Positions 10,111 through 22,000 of a DNA stretch of 64,000 nucleotides are shown one piece after another; the first letter of the stretch is position 1; each line of letters begins with the position of its first letter. The notes under the pieces were generated by a model. The model was not told where the DNA came from and searched no databases. It was given only the letters and a program-made list of their open reading frames with translations. This DNA comes from Ornithodoros turicata (Eukaryota > Arthropoda > Arachnida > Ixodida > Argasidae): assembly GCF_037126465.1 (NCBI RefSeq), contig NW_026999294.1:248001-312000 (forward strand), read 5' to 3'. Position numbers and translations under genes: made by a program.

Positions 10111-10448
10111 ATGTCATCCGTCATGGAAAAGTTGGATAAACTGAAAAAATGTGGTGACGGTGAAATTCAGAAAATGAGCAACATGCCCAAAAACGAAAAG
10201 TTCGAAGTGCTGGACATTCAGAAAATTGACACTATGTATGGCGAGGCAGTATACGTGGAGCTCCGCATGAAAACGACAAGCCAGTGAAAGTGTATCTACC
10301 TGGACGCTTCAAAAAATTGTCGGAGGAAGAGCTAGAGGAAATGCGACTCCTTCCAAATCTCAAAATGGAGAAGAAAGAACGGTTTACCAAAGATGGTAAA
10401 AAAGTCATTTCGCCAGATATTATCTTCACCAATTCGAAGAGAAAGTGA
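10111..10448 (+). pseudogene. Small charged protein upstream of polymerase, frameshifted (possible ssDNA-binding)
   Basis: Opens with an ATG and a Lys/Glu-rich N-terminus, then a stretch (K-I-D-T-M-Y-G then V-Y-V-E-L) typical of OB-fold strands. The frame ends near 10287. From about 10268 a second frame continues with V-Y-L-P-G-R-F-K-K-L-S and a basic C-terminus to a TGA at 10446-10448. One small indel near 10260-10280 accounts for the break. It ends 6 nt before the polymerase ATG. Small proteins of this plan (VYLPxRF motif) sit next to polymerase genes in related elements as I remember them and may bind single-stranded DNA, but I am not certain. Confidence 0.5.
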
Positions 10449-10454
10449 TGAGAT

Positions 10455-13400
10455 ATGGTGACGTGTCACTTATGCTCCCAGCACGAACGGCAGTATTATG
10501 CAACAGCATTAGGTCTTCAGATTCACTTGGCAAATGTTCACAATCTTCAAGCCCCCTGCATTCCTTTTTGTGAGACTTTGTGCACACTGCGAAACTATAC
10601 TAATCGGTTCGAACTACATTTACACGACAGGGACGTTAGCGGACATGATGTTACAACCTTTTTTCACGAGTACAGATAGTACATTGCTGATGTCTTACGA
10701 CACTTTGGTTTCCCACTGCGCTATTTTGTTTTGCTTAAAGTGGAACTTGGTCGTCACACGCCAGACGATGAGTTACAGCTCGAAATTAGTTTCGTGCCTT
10801 CCAAAGTAGTGACAGTATGGTCAGAGGCAGATGTAGAACCTTCTATCACTCAAGTGACTGCTGAAATAGCACAAAATTTGGAAAACCTCGAAGTAGAAGG
10901 TTCAGGTTTTTTTCTCTTTCGCATTCATGCCTGTATCATAAACATTGGACGTTTGATGCCTCAACTGATTGGATGTGCCCAGTTTGAGTTACCACAAGAA
11001 TTGAAGCATAAGTTTCGTTCTCTGTTGTGTGTAGACTTTGGTTTGCATGAAGATGAGCAGAACATGTGTTTTGCCTTCTCTGTAATAGCTGCACTGCATC
11101 CTGCTACTGGTTATCGCAGGCGTAGGGCATCTTCATACAGACCATATATTTCTGAGTATGTTTTTCCGAAAACATTCCCGGTAGCTTTCACAAAAGAGGT
11201 TGAAGCATTCGAAAAAAATAATGGTACCAGTATCAATGTGTACGCCTACGAAAGGGAAGACAAATCTCTGTACCCCATCAAGGTTGTCGATGACGAGCGA
11301 GAGAAACATGTGGATCTGTTGCTAATCGACTCTCATTTTCTGCTTATCACAAATTTTAATGGATTATTTCAACCTAGTGGATGGTTTCATTGCAAGAGGT
11401 GTATGATGGGCTTCTCATCAGACAGAATCCTCAGTGATCATTTAAAAATGTGTTTGCATCAGAAGGTTGCTAAGACAATTTACCCTAAGAAGGGAGAGAC
11501 GGTAGCATTTGCCGGGGAACATCTCATGTCGGAAGTCCCTTTCTACTGTGTATATGATTTTGAAAGTGTTTTGTCACCTTGTTTGGAGGAAACAAACGTG
11601 TATGAGGATCGCTGTCCTTCCTCATTTTGCTTTTTGGTTATACGTGCATCCAACTCACACGTGTTGCAAAAGCATCTTTTCCGTGGTCCTAATTGTGTCA
11701 CAGTATTTATGGAGCTGCTGCGGAAATTGCATGACGAAATTTTAGGATGGATACATGCTTTTGCACCTCTAGAAATGACCGAAGAGAATGAGCGTCAACA
11801 TACAGCAGCCACTCATTGTAATATCTGCAAAGAATCCTTTGCTAAAAGACAAAAAGTTCGAGACCATGACCATGTAAGCGGAGAATTTCGACGAACACTA
11901 TGTCAGACGTGTAACCTGAAACTGAGAGTGCCACCCAAGATTCAAATCATTGCACATAATGCTAACTATGACATGAGTTTTCTCCTGTCTCATTTACATC
12001 TGCTTAAGAAGTCAGACATCAACGTGATTGCCACCAGCTGTCAAAAATTTAAAGCAATTGACATCGGCTCTTATCGATTCTTGGACAGTTTAAGTTTTCT
12101 GAATGCAAGCCTTGAAACACTGGTGAAAAATCTACGTGATAAAGGTGAATCCAACTTTCAATGCCTTCGCCAGTTTTTTTCCAAATGAGGAACACTTTCA
12201 GCTGGTTGTTCGTAAGGGGGTCTTCTGTTATAACTTTGTCACCAGTTTTGAAGCCTATGATGAGCCTTCGCTACCACCTCGAGATAAGTTCTTTAACATC
12301 TTGAATGGAACCGAAGTAAGTGAACAAGACTACAACCACGCGCAGAATGTGTATGAAAAATTTTGGCTCACGAGTCTTAGAGAGTATTCGGACTTATACC
12401 TTCTGACAGACACACTGCTTTTAGCAGATGTGTTTCAGAACTTTCGAAAGTGGACACTCGATGTGCACAAGATTGAACCGTTTCATTTTGTATCACTTCC
12501 AGGATTAAGCATGTCTTGTGCACTAAAAATGAGTCAGGTAGAACTAGAACTAATTAACGACCCCAACGCGTACCTGCTCATCGAGAATGGCTTACGAGGA
12601 GGTGTCACACAGTGCTCCCTGAGAAAAGCAACTGCGAATGTGCCAGGAAGAGAACAGTTTGATCCCGAAAAAGAAAAAAAAAAAAATTAACTACATTGAT
12701 GTAAATGGCCTGTATGGAGCAGTCATGAGAGAACCATTGCCTTACGGAGGATTTGAGTGGCTCACTGAGGAGGAAATTGTTAACTTGGATATAGCTCAGA
12801 TACGAGATGATGCCTCTGTGGGTTACTTTCTTGAGGTAGACCTAGTGTATGACCGAGCAACTCATGAACGCCACAGAGATCTTCCCATTGCCCCTGAAAA
12901 AATGTCCATTCGTTATGAGCTATTGTCAGACTATCAGAAGGCGCTCATGAAGAAGTTCAATCTTCCGCAGAAAGCTACCGAAGCAAAACTGTTGCTAACA
13001 TTATTTGATAAAGAGAGGTACTTTCTCCACTATCGCAATTTGCAACTGTACCTGCAATTGGGGTTGCGTCTCACTAAAGTTCACAGGGTTCTCAAGTTCA
13101 ATCAAAAGCCGTTTCTGCGATCCTATGTCGACTTCAATCACGAACTTCGGAAGCGAGCTACAAATGCATTTGAGAAACAGCAATCAAAGCTAATGATTAA
13201 TAGTGTATATGGGAGGACATGTATGCAAATCAGGAAATTTGTAAATTGTCGCCTCACAGTAACAGACGAGCAAGTGTTGAAGCTTCTACGTAAACCAAAC
13301 TTGAAACAGTTCCGCCCTCTGAGCTCTCATGTCATCTTGTTCCAATTTAGTCAGTCTGTTCTTCGCATGAAGCAACCGCTGTACGTGGGCTTCACAATAT

Positions 13401-13939
13401 TAGAATTGTCGAAGCTGAAGATGTTTGATTTTTATCATAACCATCTTCTCCGTGTAGCCCCTGATACACGACTGCTATACATGGACACTGATTCTTACAT
13501 TGTGATGCTGAGTGACGATAAAGTACTCCACGAACTAGCTGACGAGCATCTAGACAACTCTGGATATGACCCTGATCACCCACTCTATTCGACAAAAAAC
13601 AGGATGGTACTGGGAAAGTTTAAAAATGAGCTTCCTCGTGATCACATTCTTGGCTTCTGTTGTCTGAAGCCAAAGCTGTACGCCCTCGATCTGTGCAGCA
13701 AAAAGCAGTACAATTGTGCTAAGGGTGTTAAACAATGTGAAGCACAAAAACTCCACTTCTCTATGTACACGAATGCTCTCGAGCAGGGCACAATGCATAA
13801 AGTTAAACAGAACCTCATTGTGCACAAGGACAATGTCAACAAAAGTGTGTCAGTGACAAAAATAGCCCTCAATCCACTGGATACGAAACGCTTCATTTGT
13901 GATGATGGAATTGACACACTACCTTTTGGCTATGGTTGA
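10455..13939 (+). pseudogene. polB: Protein-primed family B DNA polymerase, interrupted (element 1)
   Basis: In order: an N-terminal C2H2-like finger (C-H-L-C ... H-L-A-N-V-H); an OTU-like or conserved N-terminal region with a second finger near 11395-11460; the exonuclease motifs D-F-E (about 11558), N-A-N-Y-D-M (about 11959) and T-D (about 12409); an endonuclease VII-like HNH insert (C-N-I-C ... D-H-D-H ... C-Q-T-C-N, about 11818-11922); polymerase A (D-V-N-G-L-Y-G, about 12700; the usual S-L-Y-P is altered), B (N-S-V-Y-G, about 13198) and C (Y-M-D-T-D-S, about 13479). Breaks: an in-frame TAG at 10677-10679, a frameshift at a T7 run (12174-12180), and another at an A13 run (12674-12686). 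Downstream of the last break the frame is open to the natural end. It would replicate the element from a protein primer. Confidence 0.9.
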
Positions 13940-14654
13940 ATTTTTTTAATGTGTACGGATTGGTCTCTAATGAAGCGATGGTGTTGGGGTGTGCACCGTC
14001 ATGAGGTTTCAGAGTTACAGAGTTACAGAGTTGGCATACGGGAGTAGGAGGGAACTCATCTGTTATCACCCCCGCAACAGATGTTGCCCTTCTATTCCTG
14101 GTCCCACAGAAAAAAAATTGTAATAAAGATGTTACATCCATATAGCTATGGTTTGTCATATATTAGAACGATGTCATGTTAGAACCATGAACTAAAGCTA
14201 TTGCATTATTCCACATCTATGGTTGTCAGTGTGGGATTACTTACAATGGTGAGTTAGGAGCTAGAGGATATTTGTTAGCCACGAGTGATGACTAAGCTAA
14301 GACCTGGTCTGATGAATTTCATGTCTTCCTGAAGTAATGTGTAGCTCTTGATGTGAGTGAAAGAGACAGTTTGCTTTCCCATATTGCTGCATGCATTTGC
14401 GATGGAAATAACAACTGACTTTGTCTGCAAGTCACTGTTTGTAAATAGACCGTCTCAGACGAATTTGATTATATGTGCGTGAAATAACCTATTTTCTAAG
14501 AATTTGATTATAAGAGTATGTGATAACCAGTTTCTAATAGCATGTATGTAATCTATAACAACGTCTTTGTTTGCAAGTCAGTGTTTGCAAATAGCCTGTC
14601 TCAGATGAGAGTCACTGTTTGTAAATGATCCGTGTCAGAAAATTTTTGATTATA
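13940..14654. repeat. Tandem repeats between convergent polymerase and protease genes
   Basis: From about 14400 a unit of roughly 100-130 bp (words TGCAAGTCACTGTTTG, AATAGCCTGTCTCAGA, AACCAGTTTCTAATAGCATG) recurs about three times and continues past the MITE at 14655-14830 to about 14940. No gene is seen. An AATAAA on the plus strand near 14982 and one on the minus strand at 15010-15015 probably end the convergent transcripts. Confidence 0.6.
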
Positions 14655-14830
14655 CAGTCAAACTCCTTTACAACGAAACTCAGGGGACAGCAAAAAAAAT
14701 TCGCAGTAAAGGTATTTTCGTTAAAAAGGATGTCCATTATTGGACCTATAGGGCTCCAACAGGACTGCAAAAAAATTTGCTGTAGTGGTATTTTCGTTAA
14801 AAAGGTGTTCGCTATAAAGGAGTTTGACTG
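14655..14830. mobile_element. pogo/Tc1-type MITE with TA duplication
   Basis: A 176-bp element with terminal inverted repeats CAGTCAAACTCCTTTA... and ...TATAAAGGAGTTTGACTG, flanked by TA at 14653-14654 and 14831-14832. The CAGTCAAAC terminus and TA target are typical of pogo/Tigger relatives. It interrupts one of the tandem repeats of the surrounding region. No coding capacity. Confidence 0.85.
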
Positions 14831-15031
14831 TATGTGTATGAAATAACCAGTTTCTAATAGCATGTATGTAATCATCAACAATGTCTTTGTTTGCAAGTCA
14901 CTGTTTGTAAATAGCCTATCTCAGATGAGATTTTTTTTATTACCAATGATTCATTATACAGTGTGCAAATTAAGTTGACAAATAAAGCTCTTTTCAGGCA
15001 AACTGAAATTTTATTGAATGCTCATAGTACA

Positions 15032-15508
15032 CTACAGCATGACATATCCTCTTGTTTTTCTTGGGAAATTTTTTTGAACAAGTGTTTCTATCAATCTGTC
15101 ATTGTGTCTGAAGTTGGTTGGTGAAAACTTCTGAGTGCACTCTTGAAGAGAGAAACCACAGGCTAGAGGACTACCTACATACAAGCAGTACAGTCCACAT
15201 GTAGCAGATCCATATCCCTGAAGTCGTTTTGCATTGTAGTGAAAGGAAGATGTTGGGTGAATAAACTGGTAGATTTCTTTGCAAACTGGTCATATGCCGT
15301 AGCTGTCAAAATAAGAAATGCTGTTGTTCTTAGAGATGTAACATAAGGTCCAGTGTTCTCCAGAAGAGGATCTAGGAGCTGTGTTTACAACATACAGCCC
15401 TGGTTCAGCTTTTTGACTTGCAATTTCATTGCATGCAAATGTTCCACGAAACAGTGGCCTTGTGCAGTGATTTCGAGCAAAGGCTGCATAAAATTCCCAT
15501 TCCTCCAT
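15032..15508 (-). pseudogene. Adenain-like cysteine protease with one in-frame stop (element 1)
   Basis: The N-terminal 72 codons include the His motif G-E-H-W-T-L and the F-D-S-Y-G motif. An in-frame TGA at 15290-15292 follows, and the same frame then stays open through the catalytic Cys motif (S-A-T-C-G-L-Y-C) to a TAG at 15032-15034. Except for that codon, order and spacing match the intact 146-aa protease at 44118-44558. The enzyme matures capsid proteins, as adenovirus protease does. It begins 6 nt after the capsid gene stop. A polyadenylation signal (AATAAA, minus) lies at 15010-15015. Confidence 0.85.
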
Positions 15509-15514
15509 TTTTTT

Positions 15515-16824
15515 CTATACGAATTTGACTCGTCTGTCTTTGTTGATTTCTAGCACACAAGATGTTTCTGAAACAAAGAGAACTGTAACAGCCTCTGTAA
15601 GATTTCCACCAAATGTTAGGGTGAGACAAACATTGGCTTGTACCACAGGACTCAGCGACTGCACTTCCACATCTGGAGTGAGATGGTAGTAGAGCATAAA
15701 CGTTTCTTTCTCATATGCAGCCGGAGCTAGAGGTATGTCTTTCCGCTTCAGCTTGTGAAGCAAATTCATATATACTTTAGAGTAGATCGATCGTTGAAAG
15801 TCAAAGTCATCGGTGTACTGTTGTCCACCAACATCAAGCACAGCTCTCTTAAGCTTGAAATTTTCAAGTTTAAATGGATTCCTTTGTCTGTTACCCTGGT
15901 AGGCTTCACTTCTAACCATCAATACTGTCAGCTTTGAGGGAACTCGTTCACTGTAAAGGTCATCGAAAATCACTTGAAATTGATTTGGAGCAATTGTCCT
16001 GTACTTAATCTCTAATCCTCGAAGGAGGTATGATGCTGGAGTTGTCTGAAATCTTCGTTCGATGCCGACGAGTACACTTGGAGAAACTGCACACGTCTCA
16101 GGTACAACACAATTCGTGAAAACTCTATAGTGTGTTTTTCAGTCTCGCTGGCAGGTGCAAGAAGTCGAAAATCATCTGTGTTCTGACGAAGGACAACTCT
16201 TATGTCGACTCCATTGAGAAGAAACTTTTCCTGTTGACATATATCACTGAAGATAGGGGAATAAAGATCGCAGAGTGTCGAACCTTTGGTCCGTTTGTAG
16301 CTTGCAAAAATTCCTTTTGCCTCAACAGGAGCGGCAAAATTTTCAGATTCTCCCACTGGATCTGGTTCGTAGACCATTGCAGAGAGGATGTGAGTTTGAG
16401 TAACATTATTAGCATTTGTTATTATGTCCAAGTATGAACAATATGCATAATTTTCGAAGTTAGAAACCAGTGTCGAATTAAGGTAGACGTGGACATGATG
16501 AAAGAGCGAGGATGCAAATGCTTGCACAGGTATCACACTATCTGGTGTCACTGTACTGCCAACTGTACTTGATGCTGTATCTCCATTTTTCCGTACAATT
16601 TTGCATTGAATGTGTAGAAAACTAGACTGCAAGTCAAAGAATCCACCTCCGAGACCAGGAACATTATATTCGATTACACCACTTGCTGTAGGGGCAGAAA
16701 CTGGAAAAAACTCCACATATTCTGACTTCTCCAAGGAAAAGTTTGTTGGAGGAAGAGAAAACAGTTCCAATTGGTTTGTGGTGCAGAGGCAGGAATTCTT
16801 ATGTACTATTGCGATGCTAGACAT
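15515..16824 (-). pseudogene. Major capsid protein, double jelly-roll type, one frameshift (element 1)
   Basis: The first 270 codons carry the family signature near the N-terminus (L-E-L-F-S-L-P-P-T ... Y-V-E-F-F-P) followed by a V-Q-A-F-A-S-S-L-F-H-H-V-H-V-Y-L-N segment. The frame is lost at about 16040-16090 and resumes in another frame, whose T-P-A-S-Y-L-L-R-G-L-E run matches T-P-A-I-Y-V-L-R-G-L-E of the intact capsid gene in element 2. The rest is open to the stop at 15515. I recall this N-terminal signature from animal proteins annotated F54H12.2-like, which are Polinton capsid proteins. The start overlaps the previous gene's stop by 8 nt. Confidence 0.85.
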
Positions 16825-17242
16825 TTTCTGTAGTAAAAAAATCGACCTTTCTTCGCTTCTTCAGGGATTTTACTGACCGACCCACCCTCTTACGTTTGCT
16901 TTTATTGTTGACAGATTGTTTTCTTTTCCTTCCTTTTCCTCTGAGCCTCTGAAGCAACTCGTCACGTGTTGAATGGATTGTACGACCAACTCCTTTCCTT
17001 AGAGCTTCTCTAAACGTTGATCCCTGCTTAACTTCTTCTGCTATGTGTCGTCCAGTGTCGAGGAGCTTTCGACTCACGTAGGCAGCTACCTTCTTCGTTA
17101 GTATAGGTATAAACTGCTGCACTAAATCAGAGAAATAACCAGATCCGACTTGATAAAGAGGAGCTGAATAATGTGGCAGTGGTTGATCACGTTTGCCCGT
17201 ACCATAATGTGCTATGCAACAGGGTACCTGTGTTATATACAT
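16817..17242 (-). CDS. Basic virion protein, pX/pVI-like (141 aa)
   Basis: Short N-terminus with a P-L-Y-Q-V-G-S-G motif, a helical middle (Q-Q-F-I-P-I-L-T-K-K), then a very basic tail rich in Lys and Arg (K-R-K-R-V-G-R-S-V-K ... K-K-R-R-K-V). The G-x-G then F/I-P-I/V order is shared with 42462-42791 in element 2. Small adenovirus core or cement proteins have the same style, so I infer a minor core protein that packs DNA or bridges the capsid. Starts 10 nt before the penton stop and overlaps the capsid start. Confidence 0.75.
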   Translation of the reverse strand: MYITQVPCCIAHYGTGKRDQPLPHYSAPLYQVGSGYFSDLVQQFIPILTKKVAAYVSRKLLDTGRHIAEEVKQGSTFREALRKGVGRTIHSTRDELLQRLRGKGRKRKQSVNNKSKRKRVGRSVKSLKKRRKVDFFTTENV

Positions 17243-18282
17243 TTTCGAAAATGCAGTGTCACTCCAACACGTCCTGAGCCGGCAATGAATGGAATGAAAT
17301 CACCTATCTCGTTTGCCAGTTCGATTTGAATGGTGGTCAGTTCTTTTGCTATCACATATTTATAGTAAAGATTAGTGAAAGAATATGAAATCACTTCATT
17401 CCGACTCTGCACTCTGAAAGGGAGTAAATGGAGAAGAGGTGCCGTGATATCACCGACAGCTTCATTCTCGATGATGTCACTGTAAATAAAGATATAATTT
17501 TGTGCTGGAAAAAGACAGACATCTCGCTGGGCTACAGCAAAACTTGAGAAGGTTGCCCTTTTTCCGAATCCAAGCATCAGAGCCAAATATGGATGAAATG
17601 TGACATAACCCTCGTTACGACCTTCCAGCTGACAAACTCCATTGTATGGATTATAAAACAAAACACGTGCACTTTCTGGTAGCCCTAGCTTTGTTCGGTA
17701 TGCATGATTTATTGCATCAACTAGGTCCTTTCCCGACTCGTAATACCCTTCTGGAATTTCATATTTTGTTGTACGTGAGCGGTACATGATTAAAGTAATT
17801 TTTTCTTCTGTATCCTCTTGATACTTCAATACTTTTACTGGTTGACCTTCATCCACTTCCGAACATCCAATAATCTTTTCAGGAAAACCAAGCTTTGCAG
17901 AGAGGGCTAGGCTCAACTCAAGTCCGGTATTGAGTGGCAGTTGTAGCTCATAATGTCCAGTGACACGTAGAATCCTTGCTTGGCTTTTTAAATGTTTCGT
18001 TAGGAATTGTCGAATTGGTAAGATAATGTTTTCTCCTGCGCGAAACTTAATTTGCTCTGTTGTGAGTATAGGAGAAAAGAGACTAGTTTCAGATATAGTG
18101 TTAACAGTGTCCGTGACGTTCTTAAGTGCAAACGGGACATTCACCTCTGTCAGGGCAACTTCCCACTTCCCATCTAAGTGCACGGGATGAGCAAGTTTAA
18201 CTCTGAACTTACTCATCGTGTTATTAGGAAATACATCGGTGGAAGCGTTTGAGAGTAAATTGATGTAGAACTGGTCTGCCAT
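17233..18282 (-). CDS. Penton-like minor capsid protein (349 aa), intact
   Basis: N-terminal signature F-Y-I-N-L-L-S-N-A-S, then F-P-N-N-T and W-E-V-A-L-T-E-V, matching the element 2 protein (Y-V-H-L-L-S-N-A-S). I recall this signature from many Polinton and adintovirus genes assigned as single jelly-roll vertex proteins. Element 2's copy is about 76 residues longer. It is the first gene of the minus-strand structural block, 33 nt or more downstream of a TATA box at 18321-18328, so it is probably the main start of the late transcript. No break is visible, unlike its neighbours downstream. Confidence 0.8.
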   Translation of the reverse strand: MADQFYINLLSNASTDVFPNNTMSKFRVKLAHPVHLDGKWEVALTEVNVPFALKNVTDTVNTISETSLFSPILTTEQIKFRAGENIILPIRQFLTKHLKSQARILRVTGHYELQLPLNTGLELSLALSAKLGFPEKIIGCSEVDEGQPVKVLKYQEDTEEKITLIMYRSRTTKYEIPEGYYESGKDLVDAINHAYRTKLGLPESARVLFYNPYNGVCQLEGRNEGYVTFHPYLALMLGFGKRATFSSFAVAQRDVCLFPAQNYIFIYSDIIENEAVGDITAPLLHLLPFRVQSRNEVISYSFTNLYYKYVIAKELTTIQIELANEIGDFIPFIAGSGRVGVTLHFRKCI

Positions 18283-18320
18283 TTTTTATTGTTCTGACTA
18301 ATCTCCGTTTGCATGCACCG

Positions 18321-18328
18321 TTTTTATA
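18321..18328 (-). promoter_or_regulatory. TATA box for the element 1 structural block
   Basis: TATAAAAA on the minus strand, about 40 nt upstream of the penton ATG and just inside the right terminal repeat. Spacing fits a short leader. Confidence 0.6.
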
Positions 18329-18373
18329 AGACTGAGGCGCGTGCCCAGTCTTAGTTATTTACATAGTAGGTGT

Positions 18374-18956
18374 GCATGCAACCTAATTATAATAAGAAGC
18401 GCGTGTTGCGCGTGCGAGGGACTTGCTGGAGGCTGGCTTATGATATGGGGGCTGGTGCCCACGTGGTTAATTCCTCAGATGACACAGTGAGGTCGGTATC
18501 ACTCTGACATGGTTTACTCCAACACAGTAGGGCGTGCACGTAATTATAATATTAAGAAAGGCATGTTGCAGGGATGGCTTACCAGATGGAGTCGTGAAAG
18601 TGGGCTGGTGCCCACGTGGTTAATTCCTCAGATGATACAGTGAGGTCGGTATCTGTGGGCTGGCGCTCACGTGGTTTAGCCCTAATTAACATTCGCAAGA
18701 GCGGGATGGGGCGGGGACGGGGGCGGTCTTGTTTGTTGATGCTAAATACGCTAGCTAGCGTATCTAGCAATTGTTTTGCTAGTTAGGCACTGCTAGATAC
18801 ACTAGCTTTTCTGACTACTACAAGTGTGTAATTTCTCCCATATTTCAAAATGCCTAAGACCTGTTTTTATGATATCCTCGTATGACTCATAGTGACGTAT
18901 GCAAAACCTGTCCATCTCTTCGATGATATTTCCGTTGTAGAGCAACGGTTTGTTCT
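18374..18956 (-). repeat. Element 1 right terminal inverted repeat
   Basis: Reverse complement of 1918-2500, including the palindrome at 18741-18768 and the CACGTG blocks. The few differences from the left copy indicate a fairly recent or homogenised pair. Confidence 0.9.
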
Positions 18957-18960
18957 CTAT

Positions 18961-19023
18961 GCTAAATACGCTAGCTAGCGTATCTAGCAATTGTTTTGCT
19001 AGATAGGCACTGCGAGATACACT
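18961..19023. repeat. Extra copy of an internal TIR segment outside the right end
   Basis: Repeats 18741-18804 in direct orientation (palindrome plus the following TTGTTTTGCTAG... run) with several differences. It sits between the proposed TIR end and the satellite. It may be a relic of a second element or of aberrant recombination between TIRs. Confidence 0.75.
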
Positions 19024-19039
19024 AAATTTCTAGACTACT

Positions 19040-22000
19040 GAGCACTCGTTTATGAGCCTGGTCGTTATCTTTCACTTGGTAGTGCCTGCTTGTCCACGAC
19101 CTTGTATGATGACGCTGGAGAGGCTAACGACAAACTGCCAGCAGAGAACGGCTAGCCCGAGGTGGTGATGGGGGATGATCCTCGTCTCATTTCAGGCAGC
19201 TGCGTTGCTCGTCTACTGGAGCACTTCAGAAACCAGGAATTTGAGCACGGCTACGGCATAAACCCGTGCGCCTCCTCCCAGACGTTCGGCAAACGAGCCT
19301 TGGGTATCAGGCGAAACATACGACCGACCGAGCACTCGTTTATGAGCCTGGTCGTTATCTTCCACTTGGTAGTGCCAGCTTGTCCACGACCTTGTATGAT
19401 GACGCTGGAGAGGCTAACGACAAACTGCCAGCAGAGAACGGCTAGCCCGAGGTGGTGATGGGGGATGATCCTCGTCTCATTTCAGGCAGCTGCGTTGCTC
19501 GTCTACTGGAGCACTTCAGAAACCAGGACTTTGAGCACGGCTACGGCATAAACCCGTGCGCCTCCTCCCAGACGTTCGGCAAACGAGCCTTGGGTATCAG
19601 GCGAAACATACGACCGACCGAGCACTCGTTTATGAGCCTGGTCGTTATCTTCCACTTGGTAGTGCCAGCTTGTCCACGACCTTGTATGATGACGCTGGAG
19701 AGGCTAACGACAAACTGCCAGCAGAGAACGGCTAGCCCGAGGTGGTGATGGGGGATGATCCTCGTCTCATTTCAGGCAGCTGCGTTGCTCGTCTACTGGA
19801 GCACTTCAGAAACCAGGACTTTGAGCACGGCTACGGCATAAACCCGTGCGCCTCCTCCCAGACGTTCGGCAAACGAGCCTTGGGTATCAGGCGAAACATA
19901 CGACCGACCGAGCACTCGTTTATGAGCCTGGTCGTTATCTTCCACTTGGTAGTGCCAGCTTGTCCACGACCTTGTATGATGACGCTGGAGAGGCTAACGA
20001 CAAACTGCCAGCAGAGAACGGCTAGCCCGAGGTGGTGATGGGGGATGATCCTCGTCTCATTTCAGGCAGCTGCGTTGCTCGTCTACTGGAGCACTTCAGA
20101 AACCAGGACTTTGAGCACGGCTACGGCATAAACCCGTGCGCCTCCTCCCAGACGTTCGGCAAACGAGCCTTGGGTATCAGGCGAAACATACGACCGACCG
20201 AGCACTCGTTTATGAGCCTGGTCGTTATCTTCCACTTGGTAGTGCCAGCTTGTCCACGACCTTGTATGATGACGCTGGAGAGGCTAACGACAAACTGCCA
20301 GCAGAGAACGGCTAGCCCGAGGTGGTGATGGGGGATGATCCTCGTCTCATTTCAGGCAGCTGCGTTGCTCGTCTACTGGAGCACTTCAGAAACCAGGACT
20401 TTGAGCACGGCTACGGCATAAACCCGTGCGCCTCCTCCCAGACGTTCGGCAAACGAGCCTTGGGTATCAGGCGAAACATACGACCGACCGAGCACTCGTT
20501 TATGAGCCTGGTCGTTATCTTCCACTTGGTAGTGCCAGCTTGTCCACGACCTTGTATGATGACGCTGGAGAGGCTAACGACAAACTGCCAGCAGAGAACG
20601 GCTAGCCCGAGGTGGTGATGGGGGATGATCCTCGTCTCATTTCAGGCAGCTGCGTTGCTCGTCTACTGGAGCACTTCAGAAACCAGGACTTTGAGCACGG
20701 CTACGGCATAAACCCGTGCGCCTCCTCCCAGACGTTCGGCAAACGAGCCTTGGGTATCAGGCGAAACATACGACCGACCGAGCACTCGTTTATGAGCCTG
20801 GTCGTTATCTTCCACTTGGTAGTGCCAGCTTGTCCACGACCTTGTATGATGACGCTGGAGAGGCTAACGACAAACTGCCAGCAGAGAACGGCTAGCCCGA
20901 GGTGGTGATGGGGGATGATCCTCGTCTCATTTCAGGCAGCTGCGTTGCTCGTCTACTGGAGCACTTCAGAAACCAGGACTTTGAGCACGGCTACGGCATA
21001 AACCCGTGCGCCTCCTCCCAGACGTTCGGCAAACGAGCCTTGGGTATCAGGCGAAACATACGACCGACCGAGCACTCGTTTATGAGCCTGGTCGTTATCT
21101 TCCACTTGGTAGTGCCAGCTTGTCCACGACCTTGTATGATGACGCTGGAGAGGCTAACGACAAACTGCCAGCAGAGAACGGCTAGCCCGAGGTGGTGATG
21201 GGGGATGATCCTCGTCTCATTTCAGGCAGCTGCGTTGCTCGTCTACTGGAGCACTTCAGAAACCAGGAATTTGAGCACGGCTACGGCATAAACCCGTGCG
21301 CCTCCTCCCAGACGTTCGGCAAACGAGCCTTGGGTATCAGGCGAAACATACGACCGACCGAGCACTCGTTTATGAGCCTGGTCGTTATCTTCCACTTGGT
21401 AGTGCCAGCTTGTCCACGACCTTGTATGATGACGCTGGAGAGGCTAACGACAAACTGCCAGCAGAGAACGGCTAGCCCGAGGTGGTGATGGGGGATGATC
21501 CTCGTCTCATTTCAGGCAGCTGCGTTGCTCGTCTACTGGAGCACTTCAGAAACCAGGAATTTGAGCACGGCTACGGCATAAACCCGTGCGCCTCCTCCCA
21601 GACGTTCGGCAAACGAGCCTTGGGTATCAGGCGAAACATACGACCGACCGAGCACTCGTTTATGAGCCTGGTCGTTATCTTCCACTTGGTAGTGCCAGCT
21701 TGTCCACGACCTTGTATGATGACGCTGGAGAGGCTAACGACAAACTGCCAGCAGAGAACGGCTAGCCCGAGGTGGTGATGGGGGATGATCCTCGTCTCAT
21801 TTCAGGCAGCTGCGTTGCTCGTCTACTGGAGCACTTCAGAAACCAGGAATTTGAGCACGGCTACGGCATAAACCCGTGCGCCTCCTCCCAGACGTTCGGC
21901 AAACGAGCCTTGGGTATCAGGCGAAACATACGACCGACCGAGCACTCGTTTATGAGCCTGGTCGTTATCTTCCACTTGGTAGTGCCAGCTTGTCCACGAC

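Larger units (their letters stand above)
1918..18956. mobile_element. Element 1: Polinton/Maverick (adintovirus-like) element, partly decayed
   Basis: About 17 kb bounded by exact-length 583-bp terminal inverted repeats starting 5'-AG, as expected for Polintons. It carries family B DNA polymerase, integrase, FtsK/HerA-type packaging ATPase, adenain-like protease, double jelly-roll capsid, penton-like and small virion genes. The minus strand holds penton, basic protein, capsid and protease (18282 to 15032), and then ATPase, small genes, integrase and a terminal gene (9529 to 6045). The polymerase lies between them on the plus strand. Several genes have single stops or frameshifts. No convincing 6-bp target duplication is visible at the proposed ends, and the right end is complicated by an extra copy of a TIR piece at 18961-19023. 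Confidence 0.85.
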
